From positions 42,975 through 106,974 of the forward strand of contig NZ_FNGI01000014.1 of the NCBI RefSeq assembly GCF_900102945.1: a stretch of DNA of 64,000 bases, written 5' to 3'. The notes under the pieces are model-generated. The model did not search any database. It was not told the DNA's origin and worked only from the letters and a program-made list of their open reading frames with translations. Below, in pieces: positions 20,301 to 25,986 of the stretch; the first letter of the stretch is position 1; each line of letters begins with the position of its first letter. Source of the stretch: Modicisalibacter muralis. Its GTDB lineage: Bacteria; Pseudomonadota; Gammaproteobacteria; Pseudomonadales; Halomonadaceae. Both the position numbers and the translations under genes were made by a program.

Positions 20301-22241
20301 ATTGACGATCAGGTCGAGCGGGCGCACGCCGTTGGAAGCATAGCGCACGCTTATGTCGTAACTACCCGCCTCGGCGACATTGATGGTGTAGGAAATACTG
20401 TCGCCCGGGGCACTGCCGAAATCGAGATAACCGCTGCCCGAGAAATCCGGACGCAGGCCACTGAAACCCGTACCCGACTCCGGGTTATCGGCGTCGCGCA
20501 CCACGGTGCCGTCATCGTTGGTCACGCCCATTACGCCCTCTTCGGCCTGTAGGAAAATCGGCGCAAAGGGCTCGGGCTCGGTCACCGATTCGTCGACATC
20601 GCCGACGACGATGGTGAAAGTCTGCGACACGCTGGCCGTGGAATCGCCGGCCTCGCTGGCGGTCACCGTCAGTTCGATGGACTGTTCGGTCTCGAAATCC
20701 AGGCTCTCGCCACTCTTCAGTCGCAGCATGCCGCTGGCGTCGACCTCGAAGCGAGCATCGCTGACGATGAAGACATGCGCGCTGTCGTCGGTATCCTCGA
20801 CATTCAACTGGCCGATTGCCGCGCCGTCATCGTTCTCCAACACGCTGGCGTTATCGAGTGCGATCGCGCTCGGTGCTACCGGGTCGGCGGCCACCAGGGC
20901 CATTTCGATCTTGTCGATGTTGGGACCATCGGCGCCACCGCCGAGGCGCAGCAGATTCTCGCCGGCGCCCAGCGAGACTTCGATGGTTTCGGTGGTCCAG
21001 CCCTCCCATTCGGATGGCTCGGTGGACACCGTCACGTCATCAGGCAGGTCGTCGAGATCGTCGGGCAGCGCGGCGGGCGGTGTCGTCGCGGCAAAGGCGA
21101 AGCCGCCGATAGAAGTGGCCACGCCCCCGGCAACCAGCGACAGATCGAGCGGCCGCGCCGTCGAGCCGGCATAGGTCACGGTGATCGAGTAGGTGCCGGC
21201 CACCGGCGCCTGGAAGGTGAACTCGCCATAGGCCGCGGCATTGCCCTTGGCCCAGTCCATATAGCTGGCGTCCTCCGCGCCGACGCGGAAGGTATCGTCG
21301 ATGGTGTTGATGGTGTCGACGGTGACCACACGGTTGGTGGTCGCGCTGGTGAGGTCCTCCGCCGGAGAGACAGTGAGGTCCTCGCCCTGAATGACCACAC
21401 TGCCAGCGGCGGGCTTGCGCACCTCGAGATAATCGATATTCGGGCCACTGGCGCCATTCGAGGTAAAACTGATGGTATTCACGCCCGCCACGAGATCGAC
21501 GTGGACCGTGCGCTCGTCGAAGATCGTGAAATCGCCGGCGTCGGCGGTCTCGGTGGTGCTGGTCAGGTCGAAGACGCGATCGACGAGCTGCTCGTTGACC
21601 TCGAGACGCAAGGGGCGGTTGCGCTCACTGCCGTTGTCGTTCTGGCTCAACGCATAACGCAGCGCCAGTTCGTACTCGCCGGCCTCGGCGACCGTGACAT
21701 TGAAAGTGAGCGTCTCACCGCTGGGGGTACCGTAATCGGCATAGGCATTGCCATCGGCGTTGACCGCGTTGGGATCTGCGCCTCCCACGATCTTCAGAGT
21801 GCCGCCTTCGAGGGTGGTGAAATTACCGTCCGCGTCGCTGTCCGCAGTGTCTTCCGCCTGCACGCGCAGCGCTTCGAACGCCGCGATGCCGGGCTCCGGC
21901 CCAGCGGCAACCGTGAAATCGACCTGCTGCGAAGCGCCGGCAATCGCCTCGCCATTACCATCGAGCGCCTCGACGGTCAGGCTGGCCGCCCCGTTGGCCA
22001 GCACCGGCAATGCCTCGAAGAGGAAGGGGGCGGAAGCGATGGTCAGTATGGTCGGCGCGTTTTCCGCATCGCTCAGGGTGAGACGAACGCCTTTTACATT
22101 CTGGGGATCCAGCCCCTCTCCACCTGCCGGAATGACACGAATGGCAAAGTCGCCCAGTGCGCTCGTGTCGATATGCCTGCCATTCTTCAGGCCACCCAGT
22201 AGCTCGCCAGTCAATGCATCGATCAAGGAAATAGAAAACAT
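8337..22241 (-). CDS. Giant (~4634 aa) secreted mosaic protein: CBM6/malectin-like, cadherin/Ig-like and sugar-dehydrogenase-propeller modules; probable type I secretion substrate
   Basis: I start at ATG 22241 (GAGG upstream; product MFSISLIDALTG). Approximate layout: N-terminal unique domain 1-115; QAED-type carbohydrate-binding modules beginning near 124, 284, 562, 1559, 1824, 2855 and 3035; cadherin-like and putative-Ig domains in the 800-1550 span; a malectin-like domain 1987-2187; a glucose/sorbosone-dehydrogenase-like beta-propeller 2340-2825, followed by a (GDP)n linker; two abnormal-spindle/HYDIN-like Ig domains near 3300 and 3650; three C-terminal CBM6-like repeats opening with TPWLVG near 4005, 4170 and 4432. 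There is no Sec signal and there are no RTX nonapeptides, but the protein is very acidic and Cys-poor. A complete type I exporter is encoded divergently, so type I secretion from an uncleaved C-terminal signal is likely. Probable roles are adhesion, exopolysaccharide binding or matrix building. Confidence 0.85.
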   Translation of the reverse strand: MFSISLIDALTGELLGGLKNGRHIDTSALGDFAIRVIPAGGEGLDPQNVKGVRLTLSDAENAPTILTIASAPFLFEALPVLANGAASLTVEALDGNGEAIAGASQQVDFTVAAGPEPGIAAFEALRVQAEDTADSDADGNFTTLEGGTLKIVGGADPNAVNADGNAYADYGTPSGETLTFNVTVAEAGEYELALRYALSQNDNGSERNRPLRLEVNEQLVDRVFDLTSTTETADAGDFTIFDERTVHVDLVAGVNTISFTSNGASGPNIDYLEVRKPAAGSVVIQGEDLTVSPAEDLTSATTNRVVTVDTINTIDDTFRVGAEDASYMDWAKGNAAAYGEFTFQAPVAGTYSITVTYAGSTARPLDLSLVAGGVATSIGGFAFAATTPPAALPDDLDDLPDDVTVSTEPSEWEGWTTETIEVSLGAGENLLRLGGGADGPNIDKIEMALVAADPVAPSAIALDNASVLENDDGAAIGQLNVEDTDDSAHVFIVSDARFEVDASGMLRLKSGESLDFETEQSIELTVTASEAGDSTASVSQTFTIVVGDVDESVTEPEPFAPIFLQAEEGVMGVTNDDGTVVRDADNPESGTGFSGLRPDFSGSGYLDFGSAPGDSISYTINVAEAGSYDISVRYASNGVRPLDLIVNGSAPGTIEFGDTDPDGPGAGTLEGFDNWQYETVTVALNAGDNTFSFAIPAGATRGPNLDRIEITAGGSGPVGDVSADADANLTLTGPDDSVTVGSEQVNFDVTGMDADVVSIEVSLDGGETRTAASIVDGTVTVDLSGLPAGDATLTLFATDAAGNHVQTSTNVSLVESTVGPLDVVFNGGSEGNITSYTANQDNPSGPGYEVSDEGATLALNDNLWKRVGLSRDYVVTEQTRLVLDLAIGENSPEIIAIGFDLDENAFDGDSSIYQLGGFQGQGAFIDLRGSGVDNGDGTTRFTIELGDHAGITLDSLVFISDDDATSTLGSSIFSNVQLAEMDPGSEENSAPRVIGGGIADLSIDEGGMLELDLPFVDDDNDPLSYSVEVSQGGVPVEDFSGLTVTGNVLSGSLDGLSAGTFTITVTADDGMATTATSFELTVDNVNDAPMVDDVALEPYFGEQGSFFDGIELANFTGYFSDPDGDALTLSVEGLPEGLSVDAEGVISGTPSEAGSFEVIVRATDGGGLSNTLTLQFEIEGLEVGDVLSVEAEDFTGLGDADNFFVAGNANASGNQIIQLANNQSTQVSTALGDSGIVEGWYTVSVVVFDETDGAGSLSLLIGDTLVQARNTATGELVDSAILNDDFGVFLNAGSRGSSGQAGNLKEIAFETPVYIDAATIATLTAQGESGEQMRIDRLLFTRTEEPVNEAPTIGGLAGTIAIDENTGDVATLTLADTENDALTVTLEGADAALFSFDQATGVLTFATAPDAESPLDADSDGIYELTVSVSDGENITSQDVIVSVADANESLAIDQSSFSLVEGMTVVGAVPLVDEDGGMTGLVAPAFAITGGADAALFTIDPETGALAFINAPDFETAADADEDNLYEVEVTATDGALSDVETLSIEVTDSDEAAFTPITVQAEDGSLTLADDGSNATVTTVRDASNPETGSGFSGLRPDFTGSGYLDFGDTAGDTVTFTVNVAQAGSYDLNVRYASNSDRPLDLSINGGMAGQLAFLATDPDGNGVEEGFDHWLFETVTVTLEAGENSLSLAIPPGFTSGPNLDRIEITEAGSGPIAVDVSADEDGNLELIAADSTLDVDEAATAGFTLSGVDADIQTIEISFDGGATRSLVTPDVNGDFSVDMSGLEGDVTATVYVTDAAGNEASVATEVTVGDEVGPEPFLFEIQGEALTLDDDEPTPDTVVRDASNPETNVATGPDGLWDGFTGTGYLDMGGEAGDAAFFNVSVEEAGTYTLSVRYTNAGTNLADRPMSILVGGTAQGEIAFASTGTGDAGWMNWSEATIELELTAGDNVIRLENVGTAGPNIDSLSVSREGEASDPIVEPIDRFQVKINFQPDGFATPDGYVADTGLAFGEQSIEVDGQTYQYGWVSEASIADGTENGTTPMAIADQTSVAVNDRTDDIGGLDPLQGTYAHFDQPATGYERAGWEIELEDGFYEVTISIGDTSGPYDSHNVINAEGELFNDPFTPFRPSDFPEDGNPANDTEGFRSDLVTRIVEVTDGRLTLDSMGLDNENTEIQYIEIQELPDLTPGDGRDAPEDYAFFTDPRAIAGVGEDEVEIDLDPADGSAPIGVDPTSDIFLGISVVDGRGGALLESLQDGSVRLFETVSGEEVEFSINTTGGFDSLTISPLGGLQEYTSYTLKIEGFRDRGDNLDLDAPTREFQKFTTTFVTGEAPEVVAREVAFNDTIELNGAADGAFAFTSLELSPDGTKMYVSTMSGQIKRYDVDPQTGALSGEQTLTLDYFQGDAGPRGIIGITFDPTDPNTLWVTDNYPIPLSGRDNGVPDFSGRVTKITLGEGEAFTGSAEAYITGLPRSNGDHVTNSLEFRVNPEYDAETNPDVPSHLLYLVQGSNSAMGEPDSAWGFRPERLLNASVIEIDPTRDAPEGGFDVSTEPLPDDGNNRRFTDDDGNVKDDPIPMGNGEFLVFADNGTATVQDADGNILESFYDPFTEDAVLKIFATGTRNAYDLVWHSNGFLYVPTNGSAAGGNVPDDPSTPQDENQNSVEKQDDYLFAIEEGGYYGHPNPLRDEYILNGGNPTSGNDTNQVGDYPAGQQPDPNYDIDGAYSLGENRSPNGVTEYTSDVFGGNLQGNVLFTEYSGGNDIRSITLDANGNVIGDEVLRDVNGNVITYVDPLDIIENPATGQLYLLTLNRSNGESQLIRLDPAPGGVITDPGDPGDPGDPGDDDLISVLTIQAEDNTPDDGTTVTVAEGGGAEIAIRTQDAPEPNSDQPNGLRPGAFGLDGNTDDTDGVLGGYADYGASNADFITFSFELTAAQAGDSVLRVRYANGDTVNRPLEVFVNNVSIGTFAFSPPPGGLGDDAWNEWLTLDIPTDLVSGLNTVRFQATAATGPNIDQLEVLQAPEDTTPGYAEYEAETAELDGGAVVVPESADDRNASGDGFVDFDGTGDQTITWTIDVAEAGTYEIGFRYALAVTKGSRPMDLMINGAALGMLAFVGQSNAAEDNWFFETVEVSLEAGSNVISVTAPDAVGPNIDLLRVADEPLDTFEPTYAEVDGETRIELENGDTARAVNEKTADFYFTVNEDGAYKLDLAANAGAPDGGELTLLLNGQPLNELLFPGQGDAGEESAYVELEAGVSYNLRVISEADGANEIDYLDVSPAPGDPDADIAIQSNDAAYYSDRLHFNYLENNDASNPDRDYKESGSVEISNTGTSELTIIDANLSGPFVLADPGVFDGLTLAAGESITVEVLFDRSAYTAPTTDAADGVFEGVLQLVTNDADTPIAEVHLAGFWQQRDEGGWEPNVNEVWEIFGFGNRIEGLTTVGGGENSVLNDFDLYRPADETEVLSGYWKIADGFESAKITQLAAFHGNGGATLGIHNPGNKGQDVTLSNHAGDNNQSILPIKSNGQFATATITPDTIPGGWLGNGIFGIEVAGLSTDPTLNPTGGGEVPPGTEDIQRGYTVRIFQAVDADGNVIPDTYLGIMDYTGINYDYNDNMFVIEGISPVSGGEISITNLDGVPSDNRLVMSRIEDPANDSQVVHDEVTITIDNNGFADLEIASLDIGDPTLFEIVGDSTDLVIAPGNSLNVTVRFIGQDGNDGSLYESTLTINSNDSDEGQTVIQLAGIAQGQSENGQEPTVQEIVNAFGYTTDVGQAQMNQGGLVEANGDEILAPYFQRADGGSPIKITQLAAYHTQGDVARLFIHDVDSRNLDEVIAHDDQDGQTLLPRALNSGDQLASVSLDRDDPFGFFAEISDRQGYISWSDPDANLYEDTINEIGNPGTDLNWDQNDGHLIRVYVAKDADGNVIPDTYIVIQDYAGVNYDYNDNIFLVENVQTYDPTGAEDADGNGRVDIYDDSDGDGTPNFLDDQAPQEQSAFNDSETPWVIGADGLTLEANLFDNGGQGVAYNDTTASHQGASFRDDEAVDISNGTLALGYIADGEWVEYTINVETAGTYSLSFLTSAVAGGRSITAAFEQGGGFYTSGSIGLPNTGSFTTYENVGPLEFDLQAGEQTLRLTFNGGQLDLASFDFEVIALEGEGQQPFNDTQTPWLVGDDLTLDAVLYDEGGQDVAYNDSSETQIGSDFRGDGVDIVGDGEAIGWVEDDEWVEYTINVQQAGTYDLSFLSALGSQNGSARSITASFAQGNGVYLTAGAVAVDYSGGWTTFEQTDSVQVELEAGVQTLRLTFNGGSQDLASFTLTQADEPTNSAPVVEDGIADLNATEDEDFSFSIPTSAFEDADGDVLSYTASGLPEGLSISNDGVISGTPATAGSFEVLVSASDGNASIDTGFTLNVAAAPVDDGQSAFNAGQTPWLVGDSLTLDAALFDEGGQGIAYNDGSETQLGSDFRDTGVDIVNDGEAIGWVEDGEWVEYTINVEEAGTYDLSFVTATPQDGRSITASVEQNGTFYATSGPLAVPDSGDWGNYIATESLTLDLQAGEQVLRLTFNGGPMDLQSLTLEQQPGVMALQSFAASGVFLEETPPTATDDDVPPMSDDVSIVGLNDPAAAGGDTLL

Positions 22242-22840
22242 AGGACACCACCTCAGGATCTTGTTTTTTCTTACCCAACGTGCTCTGTCGTCGACCGCAA
22301 CGGCACCAGACCACATTTGCGCACCAAAATTCACCCAGCGTTACTCTGATATACATTAACTTTCAGGTGCGCATTAACAAGGCTGAATATTCTCAACTCC
22401 CCCAATCCAAATAGCGCTACTCATGGCGCATCGAATAAGCTGATGCATTGCCATTAATTCATTTTTTTCAATGCATTAAATGAATCAGAAGAATATTCTT
22501 ATCGTAACCTCCCTCTCCCCCTGCCGATTAACGCGCTTTAATGAAGATTAAATAAACCATCAAAATAACTGCCCAAAGCATGAGTCAAATAATCCAAAAA
22601 CATTAAATAATAAAATGACAACTTAACCATTAACGGAGGTCATCAAAACCATTTAACGCTCAAACAATCATCTAATGTACTGTTTTTAAAAAATTTAATG
22701 ACAAGAATCATACTGACGCGCGTTTACAGCCCCATAATAAATAAGCCTATGAATTTTCCACGCCATGTTACTATTCTTTACGCATTGTTTCATAAGACAC
22801 CAAGCATGCAACTGAACACAATAATGAAGAGAGATGATTA
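22242..22840. promoter_or_regulatory. AT-rich divergent promoter region between the giant gene and its type I exporter
   Basis: No gene is supported in these 599 bases. They hold eight copies of CATTAA or its complement TTAATG (22354, 22372, 22452, 22474, 22538, 22601, 22628, 22695) and an 8-bp inverted repeat, TGCGCACC (22318-22325) with GGTGCGCA (22366-22373), near the giant-gene side. A loose sigma-70-like pair for the leftward gene (TTGTTA, 16 bases, TAATGT) overlaps this inverted repeat. No sigma-54 consensus was found here. Confidence 0.5.
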
Positions 22841-24628
22841 ATGGCGAAGCAAACTGACGCCACGGATCTGCAGCGCGCTCTCAAGGCCTGTCAGGGATCC
22901 TTCGTATCGGTGGCCTTTTTCAGCATGTTCATCAACGTCTTGATGCTGGTTCCACCGCTTTACATGCTGCAGGTCTACGACCGAGTCATCACCACACGCA
23001 GCCAGGAAACACTGCTGATGCTGACGCTGGTGGTGATCTTTCTTTTTGTCGTGATGGGCGGTCTCGAACTGGTCCGATCGCGGATTCTGGTGCGTGTCGG
23101 CAACCGGCTCGACATGTTGATCAACCAGCGCCTTTACAGCGCGATGTTCAAGAAGACGGTGGCCATACCGGACAAGCCGTCGGCGCAACCGCTCAACGAC
23201 CTGACCAGCATTCGTCAGTTCCTGACCGGCAATGGCCTGTTTGCTTTCTTCGATACGCCCTGGATTCCGGTGTATATCGGCGTGCTGTTCCTCTTTCATC
23301 CCTGGTTCGGCTACTTCGCCCTTGGCGCGGGAGCGATCCTGTTCGTGCTGGCCTTGGTCAACGAGAAGATCACCAAGGACCTGCTCGCCGAGGCCAACAG
23401 CGAGCACGTCCAGTCCCAGGAACTGGCCAACAGCAACCTGCGCAATGCCGAGGTTCTGCATGCCATGGGCATGCTGCCAGGCATCATGGGCCGCTGGTCG
23501 GCCAAGCATCACGAGTACCTGGTTCATCAATCCAATGCCAGCGACCGGGCAGGCGCGCTGACCAATGTCTCCAAGGTGCTGCGGGTGCTGTTCCAGTCGT
23601 TGATTCTGGGGCTTGGCGCCTATCTGGTGCTCGCAGGCAACCTGACGCCGGGCATGATGATCGCAGGCTCGATCATCATGGGTCGAGCGCTGGCGCCCAT
23701 CGATCAAATCATCGGCGGTTGGAAGGGCTTCGTTGGGGCGCGCACGTCCTATGCCCGTCTCAACGAACTGCTAGCTATCGTGCCGACCGACCCTCAGCGC
23801 ATGCCGCTGCCTGCACCGCGCGGCCAGGTCACGCTCGAGAACGTGTCGGCGGCGCCTCCCGGGCAGCGCTTCGTCACCTTGCGCGGTATCGATATCAGCG
23901 TTGCCAAGGGTGAGCATATCGGCATCATCGGCCACAGCGCCGCCGGCAAGTCCACGCTGGCGAGGGTGATTCTGGGAGTCTGGCCCACGCAAGTTGGCTG
24001 CATGCGCCTGGACGGCGCGGATATCGGTCAATGGAGCCGCGAAGCGCTGGGGCCGCATCTGGGCTATCTGCCGCAGGACATCGAGCTGTTCGACGGCACC
24101 ATCAGCGAGAACATCGCACGTTTCGGCGAGGTGGATGCAACGAAGGTCGTCGAGGCAGCCAGAAAAGCCGGCGTTCACGACATGATCCTGCACCAGCCGA
24201 GCGGCTATGACACCTACCTCGGCGGTGGCGGCGGCGCGCTGTCCTGCGGTCAACGCCAGCGCATCGGCCTGGCCCGCGCACTGTACGGAAATCCCATTCT
24301 GGTGGTGCTAGACGAACCCAATGCCAACCTCGACGAGGCCGGTGAACGCGCGCTGTCCGATTGCCTGCAACAGCTCAAGCGCGATGGCACCACCCTGTTC
24401 GTGATCAGTCACCGTACCGCGATCCTCAAGGGCGTCGACCGGCTGCTGGTTCTCAAGGACGGCCAGATCAGCCTGTTCGCCCCACCGGATCAGATCGCCG
24501 CGCAACAGGCTAGCCCCATTCGTGGCATTTCCGCCAGGCCACGAGCCGCCGGGGGCCGCTTGGCGCCGGTTCCGCCAAGAGCCAAGACCGAGGATGCCCC
24601 AACCACCGGTAGTCAGGAGCCAAACTGA
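22841..24628 (+). CDS. Type I secretion system ABC transporter (PrtD/LapB-like exporter ATPase)
   Basis: The 595-residue inner-membrane exporter combines six transmembrane helices (~20-310) with an ABC domain (~330-560). It lacks a C39 peptidase or pseudo-peptidase domain, which places it in the PrtD class. The ABC motifs are Walker A GHSAAGKST (~364), a signature that reads LSCGQRQR rather than LSGGQ (~467), Walker B ILVVLDEP (~487) and the switch VISHR. GAGAG precedes ATG 22841. The stop overlaps the start of the HlyD-like gene by one base (TGATG), and TolC follows, so the full three-part exporter is one operon. It is divergent to the giant protein gene, its probable cargo. Confidence 0.92.
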   Translation: MAKQTDATDLQRALKACQGSFVSVAFFSMFINVLMLVPPLYMLQVYDRVITTRSQETLLMLTLVVIFLFVVMGGLELVRSRILVRVGNRLDMLINQRLYSAMFKKTVAIPDKPSAQPLNDLTSIRQFLTGNGLFAFFDTPWIPVYIGVLFLFHPWFGYFALGAGAILFVLALVNEKITKDLLAEANSEHVQSQELANSNLRNAEVLHAMGMLPGIMGRWSAKHHEYLVHQSNASDRAGALTNVSKVLRVLFQSLILGLGAYLVLAGNLTPGMMIAGSIIMGRALAPIDQIIGGWKGFVGARTSYARLNELLAIVPTDPQRMPLPAPRGQVTLENVSAAPPGQRFVTLRGIDISVAKGEHIGIIGHSAAGKSTLARVILGVWPTQVGCMRLDGADIGQWSREALGPHLGYLPQDIELFDGTISENIARFGEVDATKVVEAARKAGVHDMILHQPSGYDTYLGGGGGALSCGQRQRIGLARALYGNPILVVLDEPNANLDEAGERALSDCLQQLKRDGTTLFVISHRTAILKGVDRLLVLKDGQISLFAPPDQIAAQQASPIRGISARPRAAGGRLAPVPPRAKTEDAPTTGSQEPN

Positions 24629-25986
24629 TGGCCAGCGAAAATTTCGATTTCATACCGGGCGAGGCAACGACACGCCACGCTGCCGCCGATAACGCCCCAC
24701 TCCCGGTCCAAGACAAGAGCTATCGACGTCTGGGCATGCTGATACTGCTGGTGGCCTTCGGCGGCTTCGGCGGCTGGGCGCTTACCGCCAACCTGGCGGT
24801 TGCCGTGGTGGCACCGGGCTCGGTCTCCGTCGAAACCTTCAAGAAAACCGTACAACACCTCGAAGGCGGCATCGTCGAGGAAATCCGCGTGGAGGATGGC
24901 GATCATGTCGATGCCGGCAACCTGCTGCTGGTTCTCGATGACACGCAATCGCGCGCTCAGCTACAGATCGCCGAGTCGGAATACCGCATCGCTCGAGCCA
25001 GGGAGGTACGCCTGCTGGCGGAGCTGGCCGGTGACGACACCTTGGCCTTTCCCGACAAGCTGCTCGACGCGAACTCGCCGCGCGTCAAGGCCGTGCTCAA
25101 GGTGCAGCGTCGGCTGTTCGAGGCGCGCCGCAAGTCGTTGCAGGGCACCCTGGCCGCGCTCGATGAGCAGGCCGTGCAGATGCAGGAACAGATCGCCGGG
25201 CTGGAAGCGACTCAGCGCGCCAATCGGACCCTGATTGGCTCCCTCGCCGGTGAGGCGGCCGACTACCGCGCCCTGTTCAAGGAGGGGTTGGGCAACAACC
25301 AGCGCCTGCGCGAACTCGAGCGTCAGGTCATGCAGTACAAGGGCGAGAACGCACAGCACGGCGCGGAGGTGGCCGGACTGAAGTCGCAGATCAGCGAGAA
25401 CGCGCTGCAAAAGGAGATCCGCATCCAGGAATTCCAGCAGGAAGTCGGCAAGCAACTGCGTGAAGTGCAGGCCACGATCGCCGATGCCGAGGAACGTATC
25501 GTCGCCTTGAGCGACAAGGTCAGGCGCACCCGCGTGCTGGCGCCGGTCTCGGGCACGGTGGTGGGCATGCAGATCCATACCCTCGGCGCGGTGATCCGCT
25601 CGGGCGATCCACTGATGGATATCGTCCCGGCGGGCGAAGGCTTCGTCGTCGAGGCCCGCGTGCCGGATCGCGATATCGACAACATCTATGTCGGCCAGCC
25701 GGCCGAGATTCGCTTCAGCGCCTTCAATCAGCGCCTGACCAATATCATCGACGGCGAAGTTGTGCATGTCTCCGCCGATAGCTTCAAGGACGAAGCCACT
25801 GGGGTCCACTACTACAAAACGCGCATCAAGGTCACCGAACAGGGCCAGGGCGACATGACCGAGAGCATGCAGCTACTGGCCGGCATGCCCGCCGAAGTGA
25901 TGATTCGTACCGGCGAACGCACCTTCGCCAGCTACGTGGCCAAACCGTTCAGCGACATGCTGGCCCGAGCGATGCGGGAGGAATGA
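24628..25986 (+). CDS. Type I secretion membrane-fusion protein (HlyD/PrtE family)
   Basis: The 452-residue adaptor bridges the ABC exporter and the outer-membrane channel. A short cytoplasmic N-terminus is followed by one membrane helix (~32-58, LGMLILLVAFGGFGGWAL). Then come a first lipoyl/barrel strand (APGSVSVETFKKTVQHLEGGIVEEI), a long Gln/Glu-rich coiled coil (~110-290), and the returning HlyD motif VRRTRVLAPVSGTVVGMQIH (~293). This is the classic HlyD_D23 architecture and length. It is translationally coupled to its neighbours on both sides by overlapping stop/start codons, ensuring matched levels of the three components. Confidence 0.93.
   Translation: MASENFDFIPGEATTRHAAADNAPLPVQDKSYRRLGMLILLVAFGGFGGWALTANLAVAVVAPGSVSVETFKKTVQHLEGGIVEEIRVEDGDHVDAGNLLLVLDDTQSRAQLQIAESEYRIARAREVRLLAELAGDDTLAFPDKLLDANSPRVKAVLKVQRRLFEARRKSLQGTLAALDEQAVQMQEQIAGLEATQRANRTLIGSLAGEAADYRALFKEGLGNNQRLRELERQVMQYKGENAQHGAEVAGLKSQISENALQKEIRIQEFQQEVGKQLREVQATIADAEERIVALSDKVRRTRVLAPVSGTVVGMQIHTLGAVIRSGDPLMDIVPAGEGFVVEARVPDRDIDNIYVGQPAEIRFSAFNQRLTNIIDGEVVHVSADSFKDEATGVHYYKTRIKVTEQGQGDMTESMQLLAGMPAEVMIRTGERTFASYVAKPFSDMLARAMREE

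Noticed and set aside
8244..22202. Very long plus-strand open frames opposite the giant gene (for example 15069-18449, 10134-12233, 8244-9914, 20775-22202)
   Set aside because: They are antisense shadows of a high-GC acidic coding frame rich in Asp, Gly and Thr. Their products are Arg/His/Val/Ala-rich with no domain structure, and the minus-strand frame has clear domains throughout.
8337..22241. Annotation of the giant protein as an RTX or LapA-type adhesin
   Set aside because: I saw no glycine-rich calcium nonapeptides and no N-terminal LapG-type cleavage motif on reading the translation.
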